From contig CAVYQS010000007.1 of assembly GCA_963770765.1 (NCBI GenBank), forward strand, positions 310,001 through 374,000: a stretch of DNA of 64,000 nt, given 5' to 3'. The notes beneath the pieces were generated by a model that was given only the letters and a program-made list of their open reading frames with translations, was not told the DNA's origin and did not search any database. Source of the stretch: CAVPCY01 sp963770765 (GTDB taxonomy: Bacteria > Actinomycetota > Coriobacteriia > Anaerosomatales > PHET01). A program made the position numbers and the translations under genes. Shown in pieces: positions 43,683 to 51,866 of this stretch (positions are counted from its first letter, which is position 1; each line of letters opens with the position of its first letter).

Positions 43683-46045
43683 AGCGACTCCTGCCTCTCC
43701 ACTGTCGCACCGACAGGCCGGTCGTCATGCTTGAGCACGCTCACCGACCCCGTGTATCCGTCGACCGTCACCAGCGCGCCGTCGGGAATGAGCTGCATCG
43801 CTCCGTTGACCGACACCACTGCGGGGACCCCCAGCTCGCGTGCCACGATGGAACTGTGGGACAGGAATCCCCCGGCCTCGGCCACGATCGCTCCCGCCCG
43901 CCCGAACAGCGGCGTCCACGCCACGTCCGAGTAGGGCACGACGATCACATCCCCTGCCGCGATCTCCGGGGCCTCCGATACCGATGAGACCTTCACGGCC
44001 CGACCGGTGTATCGGCCCGAAGACGTAGCGACGCCTTCCAGCCGCCCCTCAGTGTCCGACTGCAACGGCGGAGGCACGTCACCGAAGACCGTCTCAGGCA
44101 CGACAGCATCGCGCATCGCCTCTTCCTCGGCAGCCCGCTCGACGATCGATCGGCGTGCGCTTTCGCCATCGAGACGACCCACCACGAGATCCCGGACCTC
44201 GGGGTCGGTGAGGTAGAGGATCGCGCTGTCCGCCACAGCGTCGACACCGCTCAGACGGGCAAGGCCCCGGTACAGAACCCGGTGGTACCCGTAGCTCAGT
44301 GTGTAGAACGAGGAGACCCGCTCCCGCAGGACTTGAAAGCGCGAGGCGCGGTCGAAGGCTCTCAGGATCCGCCGGCCCCCGGGCATCGAGGCCAGCTCAG
44401 AGCGCACCACCCTCTTGCGCGAGGTCTTTGCCGGCGTGGGTACCTCGAGAAGCCGAAGCACGGCAGACGGGTCCTCTCTCCACGGCACCCGCGAGAAATC
44501 GTTCCCGGAGTCCGAGAAGTGCCCGTAGACTCTCAGGAAGTCGTCGAACGCCCGAACGAACGCCCGCGCGGACTCCTCGTCCCGCAGTGCTTCGATTCCA
44601 CCTGTCGTGAGCGCCAGCGAGGCCTCGCTGGTGAGGTCGCTTCTCAACAGGCGCAGCGCGGCGATGCCCGACGCGGGGTCCCTTCCTTCCGATCCCGGAT
44701 CGCGGTTGGCGAAGTCCACCGACTCGTAGGCGACCCCGAGCTTCGACAACCGGGACGTGAGCATCCTGTTGTGAACCCCGGACAGCAGGGGCGTCAGCAC
44801 GTTGAGGTACGCCGTGGCCTCGACGATGGTCCTGAGGGAGTCAAGAGCCGAGACCAGTGACCCTGCGTCATCCGATTCCGGGTTCACCGACTCCATGAGG
44901 TCCACGAACTCCGCGTTGAGCACGCTGAGCTGCCGTTCGACGTGGCGTTCGAAGCCCATGAGCTGTACGCCGAACAGCGCCACGCGCGGCAAGCGCATGA
45001 GCGTCTTGACCGTGAGTCGGAACCGCGGACGCGCCCCGTCTGACTTCTCCATGCCCATCAGCAGTTCGAGTGACTCCCGCGGGAGGCCGAGAAGATCGAA
45101 CACGACTCCGAGCGCGCCCATGTTGTAGTAGGCGCGACCGTAGAATCGGGCTGCGAGATCATCGGGCTTGAGTCCCGTCGGCCCCACGAGGCGCTCGAGG
45201 AGCCGAATCCAGGCGCCGTTCACTATCGGGATGTTCACCGACCACACGAGCGGCGTGATCATGCCGGGGAGTTGCTCACGGGCTATCTTGTTGGAGTAGT
45301 AGTCGATCTCGCCCACGCCGGTGATGGGTCGCAGCTGGACGTAGGTGACCGTCTCACCGTCGAAGACCCACTCGACGTCAACGGGCCGCCCGTATCGGCG
45401 CGCGATTCGATGCACGTCGTCCGCGATGCCGTCGGCGATGTCGGAGGGAAGCAGCGGCGACTCCGGGAGTGCCCGCCACGCCCCCCACTTCCGTATCCAG
45501 CGCTCCGGGGTGACCCCCTGCTGGACCAGACTCTCACCGGATCCGGCCACCGACTCGATGATGATCTCCGACAGCCCCGTGACGGGGTTGACCGAGAACG
45601 CGACGCCGGACCTGACCGCGGACACCATCTCCTGGACGATGACCGCCATCCTCACACGAGAATCCGACGCGCCGTGCGCCGACACGTAGGACTTGGCACT
45701 CGCAGAGTCCGTCCCGCTCAAGACGTGCTCGACGGCATCGACGACGGCTTCGACGCCCACCGTGTCGAGCACCGTGTCGAACTGGCCGGCGAACGAGCGC
45801 TCGGACCCGTCTTCGACGTCGGCCGACGAGCGCACGGCGTAGCGCCCGTCCGGCGTCACGACGCGGTGCATCGCACGCTCGAGATCACCGCGAGAGGGTG
45901 CGCCTTCACTGGGCACGACCACCCACGTGGCCGGTATCGGATAGCCATGGCGGTGCAGCCATTCGAGGCCGCGCGCCTTACCCCCCGCAACGTGAGGAAG
46001 CCGAGCACGCCCGATCCGTAGTGTCCGAGCGGCCCTAGGGCACAT
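43679..46045 (-). CDS. Rifampin-phosphotransferase-like / PEP-synthase-like dikinase
   Basis: 788 residues. The ATP-grasp domain is N-terminal: GGKARGLEWLHRHGYPIPA, VRSSADVEDGSERSFAG, VAFSVNPVTG and VQLRPIT. A long helical middle (about 290-680) has no family I recognise. The C-terminal swivel has GGFLSHSSIVARELGVPAVV, with the phosphorylated His. There is no PEP/pyruvate barrel. This ATP domain, substrate domain, His domain order is that of rifampin phosphotransferase (about 865 residues). It probably phosphorylates a small molecule or lipid with ATP; the substrate is unknown. It overlaps the upstream gene by 11 bases and plsY-like by 4. Confidence 0.8.
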   Translation of the reverse strand: MCPRAARTLRIGRARLPHVAGGKARGLEWLHRHGYPIPATWVVVPSEGAPSRGDLERAMHRVVTPDGRYAVRSSADVEDGSERSFAGQFDTVLDTVGVEAVVDAVEHVLSGTDSASAKSYVSAHGASDSRVRMAVIVQEMVSAVRSGVAFSVNPVTGLSEIIIESVAGSGESLVQQGVTPERWIRKWGAWRALPESPLLPSDIADGIADDVHRIARRYGRPVDVEWVFDGETVTYVQLRPITGVGEIDYYSNKIAREQLPGMITPLVWSVNIPIVNGAWIRLLERLVGPTGLKPDDLAARFYGRAYYNMGALGVVFDLLGLPRESLELLMGMEKSDGARPRFRLTVKTLMRLPRVALFGVQLMGFERHVERQLSVLNAEFVDLMESVNPESDDAGSLVSALDSLRTIVEATAYLNVLTPLLSGVHNRMLTSRLSKLGVAYESVDFANRDPGSEGRDPASGIAALRLLRSDLTSEASLALTTGGIEALRDEESARAFVRAFDDFLRVYGHFSDSGNDFSRVPWREDPSAVLRLLEVPTPAKTSRKRVVRSELASMPGGRRILRAFDRASRFQVLRERVSSFYTLSYGYHRVLYRGLARLSGVDAVADSAILYLTDPEVRDLVVGRLDGESARRSIVERAAEEEAMRDAVVPETVFGDVPPPLQSDTEGRLEGVATSSGRYTGRAVKVSSVSEAPEIAAGDVIVVPYSDVAWTPLFGRAGAIVAEAGGFLSHSSIVARELGVPAVVSVNGAMQLIPDGALVTVDGYTGSVSVLKHDDRPVGATVERQESL

Positions 46046-47291
46046 TCGGGCTCTCGCCTCGAGCGCTTCCGGGGAGCAGCGGCTCGACTCGCTCCTTTAT
46101 GGCCTGGATCGTGAGCGGGTGTGCATTCCACGCGCCCAGGTTCACGACCTCGACGTCATCGGCGATCTGCGCCTCGGCCACGAGTTCCGGCACATCGTAC
46201 TGACTGTGGATGGACTCGGCACTGATGCCGGTGGAGAAGTAGACGAGCTTGCGAGCGCCGGATGACGCGAGCTCTGCCGCACGTTCGGGCACCTCCGGCT
46301 CCTTGAACTCCATCCACGCGAGATCGAGCAGCGAGCGTTCGTACCCTTGTTCGACGAGCTGGTCGATGATGCGCGTGCGAAGCTCAAGCTCGTGTTCGGT
46401 CTCTGTGGGCCATTCTCGGTCCCATTCGTCGGGCTGGCCGTGGCCCACGAGCAGCACGGCCATCTTGTCGCGCGGGATGTCACCTCGCTCTGCCTCGACC
46501 TTCTCGACGAACATACGATGCAGGGTCTCTGAGTCCCACAGGGGGCCGGCGAACGTGATCGGCACGCCGAGAGACTCCACGTCCAGCTCCTTGATGAGGT
46601 CCTCGCCCTCGGCCGTGTGGTTCGAGATCGAAACGAAGACCTCGGCGACGACGATGTTGCTCGCGCCCTCGTTGAGCGCGCGGATCACGGCCGCGTCAGG
46701 TCGAGGGTCGTCGTCGAGGAACGACGGATAGACGCGCACGTTGGTGTACCCGTCGGCACGCAGCTCGTCCTCGACCGCGCGCGCCATGGCCAGGTGGCGC
46801 TGGCGGTGCTGGCTGGAGCCCACGACCAGGTAGGAGTCCCTCAGCTGCTTGAGGAAGAGCGGACGCACGAGAAACGGCACGAACGCTATCTTCTGCTCGT
46901 CGAACTCGCGAAACTGGTTGAGCCATCCGATCGGGTCGTAGGTCTCGGGCTCACCATGAGTGAAGTAGATGACGGCTGTGTGCCCGTCTCCCGGGTCGCC
47001 GGCAGCGCGCGTCAGAGCCGGCACCTCGCGCTGGTCCTCCCTGCCCAAGGCGACAGACGCGCTCAGGGAGTACCCCAGCAGACCTGCGACGACGAAAGCG
47101 GCTATGGCGCCCGCGACGACTGCGCCCCCGCGGAACCTCCACACGATCAGGCCGACGCCCAGCATTCCGCACACCACGGTCAGCGCGAGGGCCGTCGACA
47201 TGCGAATCGGGTCGACGGTGAGGTAGGCGACCACGAGCCACCCCGTCGCGAAGCCGAGAAGCGCCAACGCCGCCCAGCGTGCGTACTTCAT
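46035..47291 (-). CDS. Membrane-anchored chelatase-fold (ferrochelatase/CbiX-like) protein
   Basis: 418 residues from ATG 47291 behind GGGAGGG. Three membrane helices (about 7-90) precede a soluble domain. Two half-domains resemble class II chelatases: AVIYFTHGEPETYDP near residue 105 and AVLLVGHGQPDEWD near 275, each with His. Ferrochelatase and CbiX insert iron or cobalt into tetrapyrroles, but a membrane anchor and this operon are unlike either. Metal insertion is possible, not shown. Confidence 0.65.
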   Translation of the reverse strand: MKYARWAALALLGFATGWLVVAYLTVDPIRMSTALALTVVCGMLGVGLIVWRFRGGAVVAGAIAAFVVAGLLGYSLSASVALGREDQREVPALTRAAGDPGDGHTAVIYFTHGEPETYDPIGWLNQFREFDEQKIAFVPFLVRPLFLKQLRDSYLVVGSSQHRQRHLAMARAVEDELRADGYTNVRVYPSFLDDDPRPDAAVIRALNEGASNIVVAEVFVSISNHTAEGEDLIKELDVESLGVPITFAGPLWDSETLHRMFVEKVEAERGDIPRDKMAVLLVGHGQPDEWDREWPTETEHELELRTRIIDQLVEQGYERSLLDLAWMEFKEPEVPERAAELASSGARKLVYFSTGISAESIHSQYDVPELVAEAQIADDVEVVNLGAWNAHPLTIQAIKERVEPLLPGSARGESPNVP

Positions 47292-47390
47292 CGCGCCCTC
47301 CCAGATAGTGGATACGCCTGTTCTATTCCCGCACCGGCTTGCGTGCCTCTCTGCCAAGGGCAGTCGCTCCTCGCAGGGTCAGGGTAGCCT

Positions 47391-47422
47391 TTGCACCAGA
47401 CGAGAGCGTTCTCCGATACAAT
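47391..47422 (+). promoter_or_regulatory. Possible promoter of the citrate synthase gene
   Basis: TTGCAC (47391-47396) and GATACAAT (47415-47422) resemble -35 and -10 boxes. Spacing is 18 bases to GATACA or 20 to TACAAT, a little long. The start codon is 30 bases downstream. Confidence 0.4.
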
Positions 47423-47451
47423 CAGGACCCTCGCCTACGAAAGGTAAGACC

Positions 47452-48849
47452 ATGGCGCAGAACAACGACGCCACGTGCCCGCAACCCCTTCTCGGCGTCC
47501 CGAGCGGCCGCGACTCGGCACTCGATGCCTGGACTGCGATCGCCGAGCGGTGCTGCCCGGTCGATCCCGGGCTCTACATCGAGTACGACGTCAAGCGCGG
47601 CCTGCGCGACCAGAATGGTCGGGGCGTGCTCGCGGGACTCACCCGCATCGGCGACGTGGTGGGCACCAAGCCGGAGGGCGATCAGCTGGTTCCCGCTCCC
47701 GGCCGCTTGCTGTACCGCGGGATCGAGATCGAGGACCTGGTGAGCGGCTTCGTCGACGGGCACCACCCCGGCTTCGAGGAGACGGCGTACCTGCTGCTGT
47801 TCGGCACACTCCCCAACAGGGCGCAGCTCGACCAGTTCGACGAGTATCTCTCCGACATGCGCAGGATGCCCCGCTCGTTCATCCACGACGGGATCCTCCG
47901 CATGCCGAGCCGAGACGTCATGAACGCCATGATGCGCGGCGTACTCGGCCTCTACACCCTCGATCCTGAGGGGAGCAACACGTCGACCAGGAACGTGCTG
48001 CGCCAGAGCCTGCACCTGATCGCGAAGTTCCCGATGCTTGCCGTCTACGCATATCAGTCCTACCTCGACGAGTTCCACGGCAAGAGCCTCGTCATCCACC
48101 GCCCCGAGCCGAAGTACTCGACCGCCGAGAACTTCCTCCACATGCTGCGCCCCAACAGCACGTTCACAGATCTCGAAGCGCTGGTGCTCGACATGACACT
48201 CGTGCTGCACGCCGAGCACGGCGGCGGCAACAACTCGTCGTTCACGACGCACGTCGTGTCGTCCACCGGAACCGACACCTACTCGTCGATCGCCGCGTCG
48301 CTCGGCTCGCTCAAGGGTCCGCGCCACGGCGGCGCCAACCTCAAGGTCGTGGGCATGTTCGACGACCTCAGATCGACCATCACCGACTGGCAGGACGACG
48401 AGCAGATCGCGGACTACCTGCACCGCCTACTCGCCAAAGAAGCATTCGACAATGCCGGACTCATCTACGGCATGGGCCACCCGGTCTACTCCGTGTCGGA
48501 CCCGCGGGCGGTCATCTTGCGCGGCTTCGCCGAGAAGCTCGCTGCCGAGAAGGGCTTCTCGGAGGAGTTCGCTCTGCACAGCCGGGTCGAGCGGATCGCC
48601 CCCCTGGTCATCGCTGCGCAGCGCAGACTCTACCGAGGTGTGAGCGCCAACGTCGACTTCTACTCCGGCTTCGTCTATCGGATGCTCGACATTCCGGCCG
48701 AGCTCTACACGCCGCTGTTCGCCATCTCACGCGTCGTGGGGTGGAGCGCGCACCGGCTCGAGGAGCTCGCCAACGGGGGCAAGATCATCCGACCGGCGTA
48801 CAAGAGCGTCTCCCCGCTACAGACCTACGTGCCGCTCAAGGACCGATAG
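47452..48849 (+). CDS. Citrate synthase (citrate/2-methylcitrate synthase type)
   Basis: 465 residues from ATG 47452 behind AAAGGT. An N-terminal extension of about 85 residues precedes the catalytic core. LHAEHGGGNNSS holds one catalytic His, GMGHPVYSVSDPRA the second, and NVDFYSGFVYRMLDIP the Asp. The GHPVY form and long N-terminus are like the 450-residue enzymes of anaerobic Firmicutes. It condenses acetyl-CoA with oxaloacetate; propionyl-CoA cannot be excluded. It may supply glutamate precursors. Confidence 0.93.
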   Translation: MAQNNDATCPQPLLGVPSGRDSALDAWTAIAERCCPVDPGLYIEYDVKRGLRDQNGRGVLAGLTRIGDVVGTKPEGDQLVPAPGRLLYRGIEIEDLVSGFVDGHHPGFEETAYLLLFGTLPNRAQLDQFDEYLSDMRRMPRSFIHDGILRMPSRDVMNAMMRGVLGLYTLDPEGSNTSTRNVLRQSLHLIAKFPMLAVYAYQSYLDEFHGKSLVIHRPEPKYSTAENFLHMLRPNSTFTDLEALVLDMTLVLHAEHGGGNNSSFTTHVVSSTGTDTYSSIAASLGSLKGPRHGGANLKVVGMFDDLRSTITDWQDDEQIADYLHRLLAKEAFDNAGLIYGMGHPVYSVSDPRAVILRGFAEKLAAEKGFSEEFALHSRVERIAPLVIAAQRRLYRGVSANVDFYSGFVYRMLDIPAELYTPLFAISRVVGWSAHRLEELANGGKIIRPAYKSVSPLQTYVPLKDR

Positions 48850-48900
48850 GGCCTCACGCCCGCCGGCCCGAGGGTGGTCCCCACAGAGAGGGTGCCGCGT

Positions 48901-49800
48901 GTGACCTCGAAGGCGTTCGATCTGCTCCGCCGCACGTTCGAGAAGTGGCGAGCGGACCGCGCGAACGAGATAGCGGCCGCCCTCACTTACTATGCGCTGA
49001 TGTCGCTCGCCCCCATGCTCGTGCTGCTCGTGGGCGTACTCGGCAGGTACATGGGCCGGGCCGCCGTGAGCGAAGAGCTCTATGCACGCGCCTACACTGT
49101 GGCTGGCTCGCTCGGAGAGCAGCTGGCCCGCGACCTGGTCGCAGCGACCCAACCGAGCGCGCTCAGCACGGCCGGCTCGCTCGTGGCACTCGCGATCGCG
49201 CTGTGGGGCTCCATGCGGATGTTCCGCGAACTGCGACGCGCGTTCGACCGCATGTGGGACATCGAACCCGACGAACCCCCGGACGGCACCCTGTGGGATC
49301 GTGCCCGCTGGTCACTTTCCGTGCTCGGGCGTCACAACCTGGCCGCGTTTCTCATGGTGATCGCTGTCGCCGTCCTGCTGCTGGCGTCGGCGGTCATGTC
49401 GGGCGTGATCTCGACGGCGTCGCAGCGCCTGGCTCCCTACCTGCGGGTCAGCGAGTCGGCGATCACCGCCACCGAATCGGTGCTCTCGGCCGTACTGATC
49501 ACCGTGTTGTTCGCGCTCGTCTACCGCTATCTGCCCCGAACCTCAGTGGGGTGGAGAGACGTGTGGGTCGGGTCGGCGATGACCGCCGCGCTGTTCATCG
49601 TGGGCCGGGCAGCGCTGGCGACTTACTTCACCTACGCCAGTCCGGGCTCGGTGTACGGCGCTGCCGGATCGGTGATCGCCTTCCTCTTGTGGGTCAACTA
49701 CTCTCTTCAGCTCGTGCTCTTCGGCGCGGAGTTCACCCACGTCTGGACGTTCACGTACGGCTCACGAGCCGACCGGGAACTGCCGGAAGCCGCCGACTGA
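48901..49800 (+). CDS. YihY/BrkB-family membrane protein
   Basis: 299 residues from GTG 48901 with GAGAGGG upstream (in-frame GTG 48874 has no site). Six membrane helices; ANEIAAALTYYALMSLAPML is the hallmark near residue 20 and SVYGAAGSVIAFLLWVNYS near 245 is the conserved end. The family was once called ribonuclease BN in error; its role is unknown. It follows citrate synthase by 51 bases. Confidence 0.9.
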   Translation: MTSKAFDLLRRTFEKWRADRANEIAAALTYYALMSLAPMLVLLVGVLGRYMGRAAVSEELYARAYTVAGSLGEQLARDLVAATQPSALSTAGSLVALAIALWGSMRMFRELRRAFDRMWDIEPDEPPDGTLWDRARWSLSVLGRHNLAAFLMVIAVAVLLLASAVMSGVISTASQRLAPYLRVSESAITATESVLSAVLITVLFALVYRYLPRTSVGWRDVWVGSAMTAALFIVGRAALATYFTYASPGSVYGAAGSVIAFLLWVNYSLQLVLFGAEFTHVWTFTYGSRADRELPEAAD

Positions 49801-49818
49801 AGCACGGGCGGCGCTCCC

Positions 49819-49846
49819 TTTACTCCCGGCGGTCTTCGTCCATAAT
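49819..49846 (+). promoter_or_regulatory. Probable sigma-70-type promoter of the terC gene
   Basis: TTTACT (49819-49824) and CATAAT (49841-49846) with a 16-base spacer, 35 bases before the terC start. Both boxes are close to consensus and stand out in the GC-rich background. Confidence 0.6.
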
Positions 49847-49881
49847 GTGTGCGTCCATATGCAAGGGGGAGGAAACGCCCG

Positions 49882-50635
49882 ATGCTTGAGTTCCTCACGC
49901 CACAGAACCTGGTCGCGCTGTTCACGCTGACGATCCTGGAGCTCGTGCTCGGCGTCGACAACGTCATCTTCCTGGCGATCGTGACCCAAGACGTCCCTGC
50001 CGAGAAGCGGGACCGGATACGGAAGATCGGACTCGCGCTCGCACTGATCGGGCGCATCGTCATGGTGCTTGGCATCTCGTGGCTCCTTGGTCTCGACGAG
50101 ACGCTGTTCACGCTCTTCGGACACGCGTTCAGTATCAAGGACACCATCCTGCTCGGCGGTGGCTTGTTCCTGACCTACAAGGCCGTCACCGAGATCTTCA
50201 AGGCGACCGAGCTGAAGGAGGAAGATGAGTCCGAGGAGCCCCGGAAGCCCTCGATCACGGGAATGGCCGGTGTCGTGGCGCAGATAGTCGTGGTCGACAT
50301 GGTCTTCGCCATCGACTCGGTGCTCACGGCCGTCGGCCTCACCTCGGAGACGTGGATCATCATCACCGCCATGACCATCGCGATCGGGGCGATGATGTTC
50401 TTCGCCGGCACGCTTGCCGACTTCATCGAGGAGCATCCCTCGCTCAAGATGCTCGCGCTTTCGTTCCTGGTGCTTGTTGGAGTGCTGCTGATCGCCGACG
50501 GCTTTGGCGAGGAGTTCGACCGCAACTACGTCTACTTCGCGATCCTGTTCTCGCTCGGCGGTCGAAGCGCTCAACTTCCGCAGGCAAGCCAACCTCGAAC
50601 GGCAGAAGGCGCTCATGGGGCCCACGGGCGTCTAG
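49882..50635 (+). CDS. TerC-family membrane protein, C-terminus shifted by one base
   Basis: Start ATG 49882 behind GGGGGAGGA. Seven or so helices; LELVLGVDNVIFLAIV and VVVDMVFAIDSVLTAVGL carry the paired acidic motifs of TerC proteins, several of which move Mn2+. The uninterrupted frame ends oddly at 50661 with a Gly/His/Arg-rich tail. One base less near 50557 restores AVEALNFRRQANLERQKALM, the usual ending, with a stop at 50633-50635. An inserted base or sequence error is likely. A strong terminator follows. Confidence 0.88.
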
Positions 50636-50667
50636 CGGACCGGCCTCGTGGTTGGTGCTGAGAACCA

Positions 50668-50695
50668 GAGGAGCCGCCCCGTGGGGCGGCTCCTC
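50668..50695. terminator. Bidirectional hairpin between terC and the SHOCT gene
   Basis: GAGGAGCCGCCCC and GGGGCGGCTCCTC form a perfect 13-bp stem around GT. It lies between two convergent genes. No long T-run follows, but stem strength and position argue for termination on both strands. Confidence 0.75.
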
Positions 50696-50753
50696 GGCTA
50701 TTCATGCGGTACTCAGCGGCTCCGGCATCGATCGCCGGGCGAGCGCGCCGACC

Positions 50754-51122
50754 TTACGCCAGCGCCTTGGCCTTGATCGTGTCGAACTCGGCCTGGGTGA
50801 TGGCGCCCTTGTCGAGTAGCTCCTGCGCCTTGGCGATGTCGTCAACGGCGGAGCCGCCGACAAGCCGCGCCTGCGTTGCCTGGGCCTCAGCCATCATGCG
50901 CTGGTCCTGCTCGGTGTTCTTGGGACGAGCGATCATGTAGATCAGGATGCCCAGGAACGGGACGATGAACAGCAGGGCGATCCAGCCCGCCTTGCCCCAG
51001 CCCGAGAGGTTCTCGCGGCGGAAGATGTCCGCGAACACCTGGATGAACATCCAGATGACCATGAACCAGATGTAGAACAGAAGCATGTACCAGAAGAACT
51101 CAAGCAAACCACCGTTGAACAT
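50754..51122 (-). CDS. Small membrane protein with PLDc_N-like and SHOCT domains
   Basis: 122 residues. Two membrane helices (about 8-30 and 45-63, ending in LFIVPFLGILIYMIARPK, the PLDc_N/phospholipase-N pattern) are followed by a short SHOCT domain, DDIAKAQELLDKGAITQAEF. SHOCT tails are thought to mediate oligomer or membrane contacts. It starts behind GAGAGGGG, 34 bases after the LURP-like gene, so they may be cotranscribed. Confidence 0.85.
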   Translation of the reverse strand: MFNGGLLEFFWYMLLFYIWFMVIWMFIQVFADIFRRENLSGWGKAGWIALLFIVPFLGILIYMIARPKNTEQDQRMMAEAQATQARLVGGSAVDDIAKAQELLDKGAITQAEFDTIKAKALA

Positions 51123-51156
51123 GTCGTGCCCCTCTCGTTGAAACGGAATGAATCAG

Positions 51157-51705
51157 CTACTGGCCACGGCGCATCTCATCGAGCGCCACTGCGACCGCGA
51201 GCACAAGCCCTACGTCTTGGCCCGGCGCGACTTCGATACCGTACGTGTCGCGAACGCGGAACCACTTCATCGAAACCTCGGCGACCTTATCACGGCCGCT
51301 CGTGATCTCGTACTCGTGATTGACGATGTTGCCCTGAACGTCCCAGTCTCCGCCGCCCTCGATCTTCACGTCGAACCGGTCACGGACCGGCGAAACGAGC
51401 GCCTTCTTGACGGTGGCTATCGTACGCCCACCACGCTCGATCTCCATGGTGTCTTTGATGTGCAGCATCTTCTCTTGGATGGATGCGACTTCGTTGCCGC
51501 TCGCATCCTCGAGCACGAAGGTGCTGCGCATCCTGAGCGCCTTGCCGTCAGCCTTGTAGGCACGATTGCCATTGCTGTCCTCGATCCAGGCGTCATCGCC
51601 GATCGCGAACATCTTCTCGCGCATCTGATAGCGGATGGGGCCGCCTCCACCTCTCAGGCCGCCGCCACCGCCTAACCCTCCGCCAGCTCGATCTCTCAGG
51701 CCCAT
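51157..51705 (-). CDS. LURP-one-related / scramblase-like protein
   Basis: 182 residues, ATG behind GAGGGGG. A Gly-rich N-terminus (GLGGGGGLRGGGG) precedes a beta-barrel domain: RYQMREKMFAIGDDAWIED, SIQEKMLHIKDTMEIERGG and VRDTYGIEVAPGQDVGLVLA. This is the tubby-like fold of LURP-one proteins, which may bind lipids. It is soluble, with no signal peptide. It could act with the membrane protein downstream. Confidence 0.85.
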   Translation of the reverse strand: MGLRDRAGGGLGGGGGLRGGGGPIRYQMREKMFAIGDDAWIEDSNGNRAYKADGKALRMRSTFVLEDASGNEVASIQEKMLHIKDTMEIERGGRTIATVKKALVSPVRDRFDVKIEGGGDWDVQGNIVNHEYEITSGRDKVAEVSMKWFRVRDTYGIEVAPGQDVGLVLAVAVALDEMRRGQ

Positions 51706-51866
51706 GATGACCCCCTCAGTCCGAAGCAGTCCGTGCAGTTCTTACCGATTGGTCATATTGTAGCAGTCGCGAACGAAGCGACACGGTGCGCGCCTCCCTG
51801 TCGAGTATGCTCATTCGCGATGCACTCCAAGCAGAAGCGACCGTTCAGGGACACAGGGGTATCGAC

